Positions 34,601 through 46,980 are shown, counted from the first letter of the stretch. The stretch: 64,000 bases of DNA from Eremomyces bilateralis CBS 781.70 (GCF_010015585.1 NW_022985082.1:487150-551149), one strand, 5' to 3'. Translations and numbers: made by a program. Notes: generated from the sequence alone by a model not told the origin.

Positions 34601-36759
34601 GTGTGGAAGCCGGTGGCTGATGGAGATGATGTTCACTGGATGGCGGGGTCGAGACCTTGCGGACATGTGGGATTCGAGAGGCCCTCGAGGGCTTCGTCCG
34701 GGACATGGTCCGTTTGCTGCTGGACGTCTGACCTTCGGGTACTGTACGACCGGTTGGCAGACAATTGGATCGAGTTGTCGAGATCTTGGATCTCCCTGGA
34801 TTCAGATTCAGATAGCACGATGCTCATGGCGAATCATTGTCTAGCGAGACGGTCATGCACACTCCCTTCGAGTTATAATGAAGCAGGTAATGAAGACACA
34901 ACATCTCGATACCCCACACACTTCCCATGGGATTGGGTGTAGACCGTGTAAATTCCGCTTGGATTGGAGAAAAGCCTTAGGACTTCCAAGAGGTTGCCTA
35001 AGGGAGGCTGTTTACTAGTTACTGCGGTTAGTTGCTGAGGAATGATGCTGGAGGGATTCGAGTACGAGATCATCGATTGAGCAAAAACCCCGCATAAGAT
35101 TCGTCCAACATGCTCGCTACATTCTATAATATTGAAGCCGAGCATCGAGATTCAAGAAGTCAACCATGAACCATCCCTGGCTTGCCACAAAAGAGCACAA
35201 CGCCCGCAACCCGACTACCCCACCGTGAGCATCGAGTCGATGGCGAGACTTTTCCAATTCTTCACGAATCCCTCACCGCCCTTTTGGATGTTATCCCTTC
35301 GATTCGATGAAACAACCATCGAAGGAAGTTTGGGGACGGCTTGGTCGATTCCGGAAAACCCACCAGCCAATGGTTCATCCCGGGCTTCGTCTGTTCATAC
35401 TGTCCTCCCCGTTCCGTCTCGGCTCGCTTTGTTGAGTTCCGGGAGGTTGGATGCACAAGATCAGCCACAATCACGAGTGATCTGGTACACTAGGACACGG
35501 ACGGACTGTTGTGGTGCTCATCGTTGGCGATGGTGGTGACACGACTTCTCTCACTGCTCGATTGCCTGTGCTTCGGTTCCATATTGTTAATGAGTGACGG
35601 TGATGTGATAGAGTCTTGAGACGTTCGTATCATATGGATTATCGGATACTGTATCAACCTCGCATGTCCATCACCCCCACAGCCGTGTCCTCTCTTTGCT
35701 TGTCTCAATGGTTCCCATAAGATTCCGGATTCGCATGCCATCCCGAATCCCCAATTGTCTTGCCTGACGCAAGAGCAAGGATTTACGGGCACACATATTG
35801 TGCTGTACTCGGGTCGGTCCCGAAACACAAAAGCCGCAGGGATCGAGAACTTGCGTAACAAAGAAACCCACGCACAATGTACGCCTTCGCGCAGAGGACA
35901 GGTGAAGCATCTCGTCCCAAAATTTCCTGGACTTCAAACTTCGGGCGCGGGCAAGGGATCGAACGCCTTTGTTGCCCACCCTTCATCCGGACTCACTCTG
36001 GAACGCACTCTGGAACGCTTCTGCGAGCTGCCCCACGGTGGTTCTTGCGGGATGGTGCACTGCTCAATAGACTGTCATATGTACGACATGCATACTTGAC
36101 ATACCTACCCACTGACCTGCGTGCGCCATGTAGTATGTACCGTCCATGAGCTGTAATACGACAGTGGTACTTGACGGGACGGACCCATGACAATATGACA
36201 TGTCTTCTTTCTCTTTCTTCCCTAGCATAATTTCGGTCAAGGTCCGCTGAACATCAGCAATGTCGGGCGCGGAATATTATCTTCCTTCGACGCATGATGT
36301 TTTCTGCTAGGGGATTAGGGATTGGTTTTCGTCTTGCTGCGGACCACGGGCCGGAGTATTCCGTAGATCGTTAGTGCAGGTGGGCTTATGCGGACGGTGC
36401 AGTAGCTTCGTTAATATAGAGAAGCATTTTTGTGAATTAGTTGTAATCCGATGTTCGAGAGTCGAGAAAGGACTGGAGCCCCTGAGACCAGTAGTTCGGT
36501 GAGATGTATCACAACTCGAATAGCATCGCAACGTATGGGAGTAGTTGTATTCAACCGCTAGTGATTAATGCCGTCGATATATGATGCTATAGTATGAGTT
36601 GATGTTCCCTAAGATATGCAAGACTTCATTAATACTGAGACGAGTGCGATAGCGCGAATAATTCAACTCATATATAGACGCTTAAGAAGAGACATGCAAA
36701 AGCGATTTAGAATCGAATAGGTCGTTCGCATGTACAGAATGTATAGTTGACTACCAACA
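28601..36759. other. Gene-free region between stuA leader and DDHD phospholipase
   Basis: About 8.2 kb with no recognisable protein or RNA gene on either strand. Base composition is ordinary, not the extreme AT-richness of RIP-mutated repeats. Small tandem repeats occur (29170-29206). The longest frame (34421-34942, 173 codons) has no recognisable domain. Confidence 0.5.
29170..29206 (+). repeat. Short tandem repeat, 13-bp unit, nearly three copies
   Basis: GCCAGACTGTGTC occurs at 29170 and 29183, and a shortened GCCAGACTGTC at 29196. Confidence 0.85.
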
Positions 36760-39700
36760 CTACTCCTTCTGTTTCTTCAAGAACCGTTGATCTGCTAGAA
36801 CTTGCGAGATCATGAAATGAGAAACGTCCTCGTCGCTCCAATAGCTGAGATGGCTAGCAATGCTCGCAAGAATTGAGATGTCAAAAGCGCCTCTGAACGA
36901 TGTTAGCAACGAACCTGTACCCTTGAATGACTGATAGGACTTACTCCTGAATGCTATAATCGACCCGCCCATTTGAATTCAGTGCCCTCACTTTCGCCTC
37001 CTCTTTCCTCAACCTCCTCGCCTGCTCCTCCATATCCGATTTCTGCTGCTTCTCATCCGCCCCGTCTGACACCCCGATGCTTACCGCTAGTTGCTGTTTC
37101 TGAAACCCAGCGTACAGTGTCTGCATGCCGGAGTCGATCAGCGTCGGTGGTCGCTCGCCATCTTCCCCCTCTTGTACCGAGCGCTCTAGCATCTGCGCAG
37201 CGAGGGCTTGTTCTGGCGTGAGGCCATCGGTCGGCGCACGTTTCAGACTTGGAGGCTTCTTCAGCGCCTTTTGCTTCGGCAACGGCTTCAACTGATCCTG
37301 GGGCTGGTCTTTCGCCTCTGAGCTCGACGCTGCAGACGGATCGATTTTATTCAACGGGTTCTTCGGATCTGCTTGCTGCGATGCCGGGTTAATCGAAGAC
37401 GGAAGATGCGAGCCCAGCTTCCCCGCATTATCCGCAGTAATACCCAGGCTGCGATTCAGGAGGTTGCTGGCGATGTTGCTAGCGAAGCTGGTCCAGTAGT
37501 CGGCGACGCTCTGGCCGACGCGGGCGCCAATGCCTGATATCCCCTGGCTTGCGGGAGCACCGAAGATGCCTTTCTTCGTATATGGAAGCGGTTGAGGTTT
37601 CAGTGTGGACATGGCGGGGGAGATCAACGGCTCCAGACGATATGCGATGGGATCGGTAGGGTGGAAGACGTTGAACACACGGTTTACTCGTGGCGAGCTT
37701 CTTGTATTTTCGTGGAATGCACTCGATTTGCTTGTGGTCGACGTTTCTGGAAGGTCGGAGGTAAGGAACGGGTCGTCAAAAACACCGAACGGAGTTTGAC
37801 TGGGCCTGGCATGGGGATGTGATCTGCCCACAATGGTTCGTCCTTTCAGCATCTGGAAGAGACCGATCGGCGATCCCAAGGCGAAGAAGTCTGAGACCGG
37901 GAAGTCGAGTTGAAGTAGGCGATCGCGTTCTTCGTCACGGGTTGATCGTCGGCGTCGAGGAGTGGTACTCTGACTGGCACGGCCGGCGCGGTCGTCTTTT
38001 TGAGCACAGAGGATGTCGAACATGATCGCAGAGCCGAGAGAGTGGCCAGCAAGGCTAACCTTGCCGCGGAACGTTGGGTTTCTCTCCTTGAAGAGCTGGT
38101 AGATGCGATTGACCTCCTGTAAAACTATTCGTGAGATGTGTGGCTTGTAGGCGGGACTCTGATATAGAAGAATATCGAGAGCCAGGTCGGTGATCAGGTT
38201 GCGCACTGCAGGAACACCGTCGACGGTTATAGACTCAAGATCAGGATACTCTTCCTCGGAGTAGTCGGATTCGCCCAAATCGTGTTCCTCGCGGTTGTGC
38301 CGGAGACTTTGTTTGGGGAAGTCGAGGAGATGTCGCCAGCAGATGGGGAGGACTTGGACTCGGCTATTCTTCAGATCCTTTTCTAAATCGGAATTCAGAG
38401 CCTGGAGGTCCGCTGAGTCATTGTATACTGTCTTGAGCGTCTTTCGCAAGGTATTGACGTCTTGAATGAAGTTGACACTCTCCAGTCGAAGCCCAAGCCT
38501 CTGGCCAATGCCATGGGTGACGAGAATAAGATGCTCAATCGGACGAGCCTGATCCTCATCGTCCTCCATTTTGTAGTCGTTCGTGATCTCTTTCTCTTCC
38601 TGCTTCCGGATCGCCTCCTCTTCATTCGCTGGGACACTCGGATTCGTGACAAGATTTGACAGTTGTCTTTGTAGGTTTTCCCTTCTCATCTCATGCGGCG
38701 ATTTATTATTTTCCTCTCTCTCTACAGCCACGTCTCCAGAAATATCCGTCTCTATCGGCTGAACTTCAGGCTTTTCGGTGGATGCTGGCTGCGTCGACGA
38801 ATCCTTCCCACCCTTCCCATCTTTCGGATCTTTCAGCTCTTTCTTTAACGCGGATTCATAACCCCTGACAACTTTGGTGCCGGCGAAATGGCCTCCCCCG
38901 GCGAACCTCTCGTATACTGAGCTGCTCAATTGCACTAGGAAATCATCTGTGATAATCCATGCCGTTATTGCATCTTCATACGTGACAACTGACTTCATGT
39001 GATCGCCAAAAAGTCGTACCGTGCGCTTGGAGGCGGGGTTTTCGCCGCCAGCGTTCTGTTGTAGTTCGGCCACTGCCTCCTCCTTTTTCGCGTTATTGAC
39101 TTCCTCCTCCTTTTTCGGGGGGTCGGAATTTGTCCTTATTCCGCGATTCTTCAACGGACCATCTTCAACCCTGATAGACGTAGGTCTCAATTTCGTTTGC
39201 GAGGATGCCTTTTCGGTCGCCGCTTTTTTCAACGGAGTCCTCCAGGGAGCAATCTTGAGATATCCCTGTTCGAGTTGGGTAGCCAAGTTCTCATCGCATG
39301 GCCGGGGACCGGAGCTATCGACAAAAAACCACGAACCGCGTCGCACGTCGTACGCAGGTCCCAACCAGTATGCAGGAGCCAGCTCGCGCTTTTCTATATC
39401 GACATCGAACAAGTAGTCCTCATTCACTGGCACGGTACCCTTCGGCGACTCGTTCGGATTTTCCGCTGACACGCTTCTTAACCGGCCAGGGGTTCTCGTT
39501 TCCTCCTCGTCTGCTAGCCTCTGGAATGACGCTTCGATGGACCTGGAGTCACTTGCGGAAAAGGGGGTGTATTTCTTCGGGACCTGGGGCTTCTCATTCG
39601 GGGCCGGTTCTGTAGTGAAGGGTTTACGTTTTGGTGCCTTGATCCAGTCAGTGATTAGGGGTCCGTTAATCAACTTATAGGGGAGTGTCCCTTACATCTA

Positions 39701-39962
39701 CAGCATGATACCATTGTGCCGTCAGCAGAGGACAATCCTCCGGGTACACCTTTCTGCTCAACCAATGTAGCCGATTGACAATATGATCACCCCCTTTCTG
39801 GAGCCCCTGTGCCTGCGGCTCACCCGCCTGCACCGCTCCTTCTGAGCTCGTTTGTGCCTGTGGTTTGGGCGTCGCGCTTTTCGAACCCCAAGGTGATAGC
39901 TGCATTAAGCTCGCGGGAATATATGAGGCCGAGGTCGGCCTATCTTTAGGGGGCGTCGCCAT
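36760..39962 (-). CDS. DDHD-domain phospholipase (PA-PLA1 family)
   Basis: Three exons on the minus strand: 39962-39696, 39637-36945 and 36892-36760; introns 58 and 52 nt; 1030 residues. An N-terminal WYHAVDAPKRKP segment crosses the first splice in frame. The central hydrolase region has HLILVTHGIGQRLG and the serine-hydrolase elbow GHSLGSAIM at about residue 620, followed by DFFALGSPIGLF. The DDHD domain ends across the last splice as RVDYSIQEGAFDIS and DEDVSHFMISQ. Family members hydrolyse phosphatidic acid and other phospholipids on ER, Golgi or mitochondrial membranes. The start at 39962 is the first in-frame ATG; the frame is open a further 77 codons upstream, with basic, MTS-like residues but no ATG, so an upstream exon encoding a targeting signal is possible. 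Confidence 0.9.
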
Positions 39963-40509
39963 TATCGGCGTGCCGGCCAAGCCGGCTGTGCGCTCTTTTT
40001 GCCAAAGAGAGGGAGGAATTGGTGATTTGGCACGCGGACGCCAGGTTGCGGGGAGACGTTGGGGGAGGAGTCGGGAGAGGTGGGAGTGGGCCAACGTGGC
40101 TGGGGTGATGGACAATGTGGGATTGAGTGCTGTTGACAAAACGACGCTACATTGACGAATGATAGGATTGAGGACCCCTAAGCGTATTAAGTATCCGAAG
40201 CGTTATCTGTTGTTGTCGCGTGTCCGTAATATCTAATCCCGATATCGTGCCTGGATTACGATATGCCAGGATGCCGAAATGTTTGATCGAGTGACGTCGA
40301 CCCTGTGGCTGTGCACGAGCAGTGGCTTGAACATTCAAAATTCACCCAGTCACGTGTCATATCATACACCTGACGATACCTGATTTCGAGTGAATCTTAT
40401 CTTTCGGTACTGCTAGTTAGTTGTACCTAATTTAATTTATTTACGGGAGGGATATCCAGATATTCCCTCCTTACTCACTATATGCATGTAAAATATCACG
40501 CAATTCATA
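39963..40509. promoter_or_regulatory. Divergent intergenic region, DDHD phospholipase / DUF1917 gene
   Basis: About 550 bases between divergent starts, with a possible undetected first exon of the phospholipase near 40139-40190. No separate gene is seen. Confidence 0.4.
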
Positions 40510-41626
40510 ATGGCTGGTCAAGCCTCTGGAGGAGAGGATGGGTGGATCTCGGAGGAGTCCAACTTTTGTGGTTCGCTATATTAAGCCCCGTGTCACATCC
40601 CCTGATAATGTGGATCTCTAACACCAAGAGCAGGGGATGAGGAAACGCGGGAAGCACTTGAACAGCAGATCCGGAATTCCAAGCCAACGGAGTTCCTCGA
40701 CGTTTTCAAACGATACCCAAACAATCTCGCTGCGAGAGTCACCTCTGAAAATGAAAATGACCAGGTGAGTATTGGAGCCCTGTTGTATGGTCACGCAGAA
40801 CCATGTTGCTTATCATCATGAATAGAAAGCTGCGAGCGACGCAAAGCCGAACCAGTGGTTCGAAGGCGACAAAGCCCATCGTCAGCCTAACGAGACGGTC
40901 AAGCGGTTCCTCAAGCGCATGCCGCCGCTGACCACTGTTGGATCGACTGTTCTCCCATGGCTCTTCGTCGATGGCCCCGACCCTCATGTCGACGAGAGCA
41001 CCGAAAGGGATCTCGGAAAATTCACCGAACTTGGCGTCGAGCTGCAGAATCAGTTCATGGAACAGAAGAGGAGAGCCGAGACAGCCGATCCGAACCGGCC
41101 AAAGCAGACCATCACCAAGATGCTAAAGCCGGATCGCGATGCGTTGGTAGAAGGAATCCGAGCCATCGCGAAAGAAAATGGCATCCTATTCGGCAAATGG
41201 ATGCTCTTCCCGCCGCTGGAAGACCTCCCCCGCATCTGGCGGAAGGTCTGCGAAGGCGTGATTGCCGGGCAGCTGGGGCCGCAGGCAAAAGTCGCGACGG
41301 CGGACTTCGAAGGAGATCCGAAGATACGCGTCATATGTATCTACACCAAAGACTTCGACAACCAGGATGATGTGCTGCGGGTGCTGCTCGGCCTGAAGGA
41401 CTTGGGGATCGTGTCGGAGACGGATTCAAGGGGGATTTACTACAAAGCAGACGCGTATACCTACCTTGACATCAAGTCGGACAACCCGTTCGGGATTCGG
41501 GCAAGTATGTACTCCAGTCGAGACGTGTTGAAGGCCAAGGAATTGAAGCGGGGGAGAGCCGACACGAACGGGATGGGAGGGAAAACGGGGAAGAAGCAGG
41601 TGACATTGAGCCAGTTTATGAAGTAA
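40510..41626 (+). CDS. DUF1917 / BLES03-like protein (UPF0696)
   Basis: Exons 40510-40570, 40634-40764 and 40826-41626 give 330 residues. The family, known in animals as BLES03 (C11orf68), has an eIF4E-like fold and no settled function. Landmarks are GDEETREALEQQIR near the start, QWFEGDKAHR, VGSTVLPWLFV, LFGKWMLFPP and the C-terminal VICIYTKDFDNQDDVLRVLL and YYKADAYTYLDI. The first intron uses donor GTTCGC, which is unusual, but it is the reading that preserves the conserved F-x-G-D-E-E; a donor three bases earlier (GTGGTT) would replace the conserved Gly. The C-terminus ends QVTLSQFMK, which resembles a PIP-box-like tail; this may be coincidental. Confidence 0.85.
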
Positions 41627-43203
41627 GAACTGATGAGAAGTTCATGACGGATCATATCCCGGCGTTAGTACCAGTGGGTTTCAGTTCTATACCGACGAGC
41701 GCCGTCTGCAGCGTTTCCAGTGTTGAGGTCGTATAGAAATTTACGCGTCTGTACAGCTTACCTGGATCTTGCGTGCGTTGATCGGGGTCGATAATGGCAA
41801 AGGCCTAAAATTTGGGCAACCTTGTTAACTTGCCTCGATTCGTCCATGAGTTGAGTCATCCTCATTGTTCGGCCAGGTCTCCGGCGTCTAAGTGAATAAT
41901 GCTGTGCCATGTCATTCACATAAGCCATACTACGTACTACGTAGTAGAGTGAGAGGTTGGCGGCACCAAACGCTTGAGTGGAGGATCCAACAAGATGGAG
42001 ACTGAGATAAGCACAACGCAAAAGCAAAAATTTCTACCAACTCCTCGAAGATTAAGCTTTGGTATGCGAGACACCGCAACCCCCTGCTCGATTGGTTCAA
42101 CGACCATGCGATATGCAGTCGACAAAGTCCAGACAAGCGAGACAGGGAACCCCCGTCCCATCCGCATCCAGCAAAGATGGCTGAACTGACGATCGTGCGG
42201 AACAACGAACGACGATTCGACTCGTCAGACCGCGGCAGGAGCGCTCCAACGCCCAGTGAAGTGCGAACACGACACACGCCACCTCCAAGTCTCCAGGACT
42301 CAACTGGAACCATCAGAATACAAGGTGGGGAAAATGAGATAAGATCAGAGAGGTCACGAAAACCAAGCAAACGACGGTCGGGAACATGCCCTTTCATAGT
42401 TTCATTTCCAAGGCCAGTCCTCCGGGTGGATCGTGGGACGCCATACCGCAGGTGGCTTGAGCCTGGAGAGTTGAGAACGGATGAATGGATCCGTATTATG
42501 GATGCGAATTAAGCGTTGGCGTTGGTGGTGGACTGGTGGTGGTGTCTGATGCCCGCAAGCCGCAAGGCCGCAACCATGCAGAATTGCAGATGGCGCCGGC
42601 CCGCATCCTTGCTGGCTTCGCGTCCATGTGATGGGTCTGGTTTCTTTTTTGATTGCGAGGAAAAGTGCGGGGCGATTAATTTGGGGCTTTTGGGAATTGG
42701 GGGGGTTTGGCTACCGGACTTGGTTAAGACTGATCGGTTGGGCTGCTGATTATGGTTGGAAGGAAGTTGCTGGTTGTTGGAATGATTCGCCTGGTACGGA
42801 ATACAAGCCAACAGTTGCTCACTGAGTTGTCGACTGGTCGTGTGCTGCCGAGTCTGGTGAGCGGAGCGGAGTGTAGCGGGAGTGCTGATGTTCCTGTTAG
42901 AGGTGGAGTGGGATAAGCGGCGGCAGTCCGGCACACCATACAGCGGAGAGCCAAGACCCCGGTAGACGGTAGTGCAGCGGGCCCCCTCTTAGCCCTCTAC
43001 CATTGCATCCTCCACGCGGGAAACGCAGGTGCAGGGAACGTGAAAAAACCGTCCAACAACGTCTGGTCTTTGGCTTCCCCGTCTCCCCCCCCAAGTCCCC
43101 AAGTCGCTTACCCAGTGGATGACCGACGAGCGACCAGCGACAATATCCGATCCGGCTCGAGTCGCACCCACCTCCGATCGAATCGTATTGATTGATCGTA
43201 ATT
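41627..43203. other. Intergenic between DUF1917 gene and SS18-like gene
   Basis: About 1.6 kb with no recognised gene. TACTACGTAGTA-type short palindromes occur at 41931-41950. A 111-codon frame at 42177-42512 is unrecognised and is not called. Confidence 0.4.
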
Positions 43204-44805
43204 ATGGATGCCTATGCGAGTGATTTCCCGCAGCACCAACCCTTGCCGTTCAATCATGGTCCGCCGCCGCCTTTCCCTCAGCCCATGCCTGGTGCTGCCC
43301 AGTCGTACAATCCCAACTTCCCCCCCTCGACCCCAATGATGCATCCTGCTCAGCAGCAGATGCACTATCTCCACCAGCGCGGTACGTATTGCTACCCACC
43401 CTTCGGTCCCGAGACGTTTAAGCATGTCGTCCGCTGCCGCATCCGCGTGCCTGGGCGTTTTAGCTACCGGGAGCGTTGGAGGTTGACCGCCCTAGCTGCG
43501 TGTGACGGCATGATGGCTCCTTCGATCCGCTCATCCAGGCCTCTGGGACATCGAACTTCCAAATCGGAGGCAGCGTAGTTCGCAGATCGACCTTGAAACT
43601 AACATGCTCTCATTCAGGAACCGTCCAGAATCAAGCGTTTTTGCCGCAACAGCAGCCCCATCCACCGTTTTCGAGCCCTCAACAGGTCCCTCTCACGTCA
43701 CAAGCATTCATACCGTCGAGTTCGCAAGCGCCTCAATATCCCCCGTCTACGCAGCAGCAATTCCAGCACTTCCCTCCACCTACGGCGCCGCAATTTCCTC
43801 CGCATTCGCAGCCACCCCCACAGTCTCCCGCCCACATACACCAACAGCCCCCTCGACCACAACAGCCGAGTCCACAATCGATACCGCTCCAATCGCAACC
43901 TCCGCTGAATGCGCCGTCATCCCGAAACACGACACCTATATCGACCGCAACCGCGCAGTCAGGCTCCGTGCCGGGGCTAGTGGAGGGCGGCAAGATGCAT
44001 CCGAGTCAGCATACTCCGACTCAATCATCCACCCCTCAGCAGCACACGCCAACTGCTCAGAAACCAGGCGGTCCTACCACTCCTCAATCGCCGAATGGCC
44101 CGTTGCCCGTGGATCGAAAGCTCATGGAGCAGAGAATCGAAGCCCTGTTAGAGATCAACGGGGAGCTTCTCCGTGAAATGATCGACCTCCAATCCCAGGG
44201 GAAAGGAGGCGGCATGCCACCCCCTGCGACCCACGACGCGGAGAAAAAGGACGACGATAAGTTCGCGTCGCCGGAATTCGTCGAGTGCGTATATCCCCCC
44301 TCCGACAACCACATCCTCCCAATTCTCAATCCACACCGCTAACCTCCCTAGACTCATGAAACGCTTCCAAGCCAATCTCGCCTGGGTCATCTTCTGGCAC
44401 GAACGCGCCACCAACAAAGGCAAACCCGGCCAACAAGCACCCCCTGGCCCCATGATCATGACCCCGCCGGCCGGCTACGACGCCATCGCCGAGCTGTACG
44501 CGAAGATGGTCCCGCTGTTCAACGGCTGGAAAGGCCCGACGCCGAAGCCGCCGGTGCCGCAGCAGCAGGGGACGTCGAGCCCGCAGACCGCCATGTCCGC
44601 GCAACAAATGCAGGCGCAGCGCGCGAGGATGGCCGCGCAGATGCATGCGCAGCAGGCCGCGCAGATGGCGCAACATCAGGCCGCGCAGCAGCAAGCCCAA
44701 CAGCAGGCGCAATTACAGGCGCAACAACAGGCGCAGCAGAAACAGATGCAACAGCAGCTGCAGGCACAGCAACAGCAGCAGCAACAGCCGCCGCCGCCGC
44801 AATAG
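43204..44805 (+). CDS. SS18/Snf11-like SWI/SNF chromatin-remodelling subunit, Gln-rich
   Basis: Exons 43204-43381, 43618-44284 and 44352-44805 give 432 residues; introns are 236 and 67 nt. The first half is a Pro/Gln/Ser-rich disordered region. The SSXT-like core lies at ~255-320: KLMEQRIEALLEINGELLREM, a Gly/charged spacer, then SPEFVELMKRFQANLAWV, which crosses the second splice in frame. The last ~100 residues are Gln/Ala-rich (for example QQAQQQAQLQAQQQAQQK). Snf11 (yeast) and SS18 (animals) use this two-helix unit to attach to the SWI/SNF ATPase module; the Q-rich tail is a typical activation surface. Confidence is high for the family and lower for exact orthology. Confidence 0.75.
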
Positions 44806-45624
44806 CGAATCCTCATCCGAGGATCTCGTATGACGTCTCTGGGATTGGAGTCTGAAACGATGGAACGAGCGTCGTGTATATACCTATTGGACCTACGGGG
44901 ATGGTTTTTTTGGCACTGCGAATCTTTGATGCGGGACCCGGGATGGATGGAGTACATGTTATGCAACAGCCGATGAGCCATGCCGCTGGGCATGGTTATA
45001 CAATGCTCGGCGAATTTGATAGTACGGACAAGACACGACACTTTCGGTAGCGGTATATCATGATTGTTCGGAATAATCGGCTGTGGATGAGGGACTTGTT
45101 TCGTATGGTCCTATTTGGACGACTGGTTGAGTTCTGTGTCTCATGCGTTCGGTAAGGAGACTCGGTGGTGTAGGCAAGGTAGGAATTATAACAGTCTGTT
45201 CGACCTACCGGTACGGAGTATATTCCTGCCAATCCTTCGCTTACATCGGCCAGTAATTCGATTTCTCGGGGTCCGGTTTATACGCATAGCCTCCTATAGT
45301 ACTCGTCCAAAACCCCCGAACGTTGTACAGATATGTTGCTCCTACTATACCTATCCATGGCCAGTACCCCTATTCTGTATCAATTGTTGAATTGCCTTGG
45401 CATACTTTCCACCTCACTCGAGGTGGGGCGAAGGTAATATGGCAGCAACAATGTCAACCCATCTCGCACCACTATCGCCCACATCACCAGCATCAAGTCG
45501 AAACAACTCCCAGGCTCATCTTGGTTTCATATCACTACCGTCCAGCAGGATGATTTAAAGACAAGTTTGCGAACCCCTTCTTGCTACCCATCCACCATGT
45601 CTCCATATGAACCCTCTATCCAGG
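44806..45624. other. Intergenic, convergent 3' ends
   Basis: About 820 bases between the SS18-like gene and the secreted hydrolase stop. No gene recognised. Confidence 0.5.
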
Positions 45625-46576
45625 TTACGCCCAGTTCTTGAACTGATGCTCCGCGTAATCCGGCAATCCACCCTTAGTCGTGAACTTCGCCTTGACGCTG
45701 TCATCACCCTTGAGGTGCCAGTTCAACCACTCGACGGCCTGAACCGCCCATTTACCGCCATTTGGTTGCGACATCGTGCCCTGGTGCCCGACGTTCTGAC
45801 TGAGCAGCACCGCCGGCGCAGCCGTGAGGGCGTTGAAATCCGCGAGTCCCTAGAATCAAGTCAGCAAATGCGGTCTAAGATGCCGAACCGGGGATTCAAC
45901 GCCCTACATTCCGGTACGCGATGTCGCGGCTGCCACCGAGGAAGTAGATAATCGGGGTTTTCAGTGTCGCGGCAAGCTGGCCCCGCAGGTCCGCCGCATC
46001 GCCCAGCAGCCCGCTGTTAAAGATCACGGTGGTCTTGACACGCGGATCCTGCGTGGCGGTGTACGCTTGCATGCCGCCGCACGACTGGCCGGAGGACGCG
46101 ACCTTCGTGACGTCTACCTGAAGCGTCCCGCTCTGGGCCGCCTCGGCCGCCCAATTGATGCCATCGAAGATGTCGGTGCTCGTGGAGAACGTGACCTCGT
46201 CGTTCCCTGACCGTCCGTTGGCAATAACGACGTACCCGTGCGACGCAATCTCTGTTAGAAGAATGCCGTGCGTCTGACCCAGGGCGAGGCAGCCGCCGTT
46301 GCCCCACACGATGAGGGGAAACTTGGCATCCGCTGGCGGCTCCTTTGGCGCGTAGATCGTGTGGTTAGCGAGGCTGGGGTCTTCGTACCATCCGGCCTTG
46401 TATTGACCTGAGCCTCCGGAGGCGTCGACCTCGACCGGCGGTTTCAGTCCGCCCAACAGCGTCTGCAGGAACCCCCCAACACCAGTGGTCTCCCCACCAT
46501 TGAAATCGATGAAATTGGGGGGGTACTGGGCGGCGGCCAGAGTGGCTAAGAGTGTGCTTGCGAAGACAACCCTCAT
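45625..46576 (-). CDS. Secreted alpha/beta hydrolase (esterase-like)
   Basis: Two exons on the minus strand, 46576-45908 and 45849-45625 (58-nt intron, donor GTAGGG), encode 297 residues. The start at 46576 gives a clear signal peptide, MRVVFASTLLATLAAAQ. The oxyanion strand reads PLIVWGNGGC, the nucleophile elbow GQSCGG (Ser165), an acid candidate Asp in GGSRDIAYRNG at the splice junction, and a late His in VGHQGTMSQ, as in fungal secreted hydrolases of the chlorophyllase/PAF-hydrolase-like group. Natural substrate is unknown; ester hydrolysis outside the cell is likely. It is the first of several degradative genes in the right part of the window. Confidence 0.85.
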
Positions 46577-46803
46577 TTTGGAAAGCTCGTTCTCGTACAC
46601 CGAAAGGAATGTCAGAATAGCGAAAGGGGATTTGTCGGTGGATTCTGTACAAACGTTAGAGAGTCAGTGAGAGAAGAGCTTTTTATATCTCGTGTCCTTC
46701 GACGATGACTATCGGAAATGCCAGATTGGTTTAGCAGACGCAAATGCTGGCTGGACACTTCTTGAGTGTCTCGACCAACCCGTTTCTACGTTGGATGACT
46801 TTC

Positions 46804-46980
46804 AGTAGATTAGGGCTGGACACGAATAAGGAATTTGGCTATTCGTATTCGACTTTTCCTCTTGAACGATTACTCGCATTCGACTTTTCCTCTTGAACGA
46901 TTACTCGTATTCGACTAAGTTTTGAGACGTTTTATTCATATTATTCGCGAATATTCGTGTCCAGCCCTACTGAGTAGATT
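46804..46980. mobile_element. hAT-type MITE with 17-bp terminal inverted repeats
   Basis: AGGGCTGGACACGAATA at 46812-46828 is exactly repeated in inverted orientation at 46952-46968. The 8-bp direct repeat AGTAGATT at 46804-46811 and 46973-46980 fits a hAT target-site duplication, though four extra bases (ACTG) lie between the right inverted repeat and its flank. The element is about 160 bp with no coding capacity and encloses a 31-bp tandem duplication. Confidence 0.75.
46848..46916 (+). repeat. 31-bp tandem duplication inside the MITE
   Basis: Units at 46848-46878 and 46879-46909 start TTCGACTTTTCCTCTTGAAC and differ by one base (CGCA/CGTA); a third partial unit follows at 46910. Confidence 0.9.

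Noticed and set aside
34421-34942. 173-codon open frame on the + strand
   Set aside because: No recognisable domain, no promoter or splice signals and odd composition; it looks like a chance frame in ordinary-GC DNA.
42177-42512. 111-codon open frame before the SS18-like gene
   Set aside because: Fair start context but no known motif and Arg/Pro-rich composition; not enough to call.
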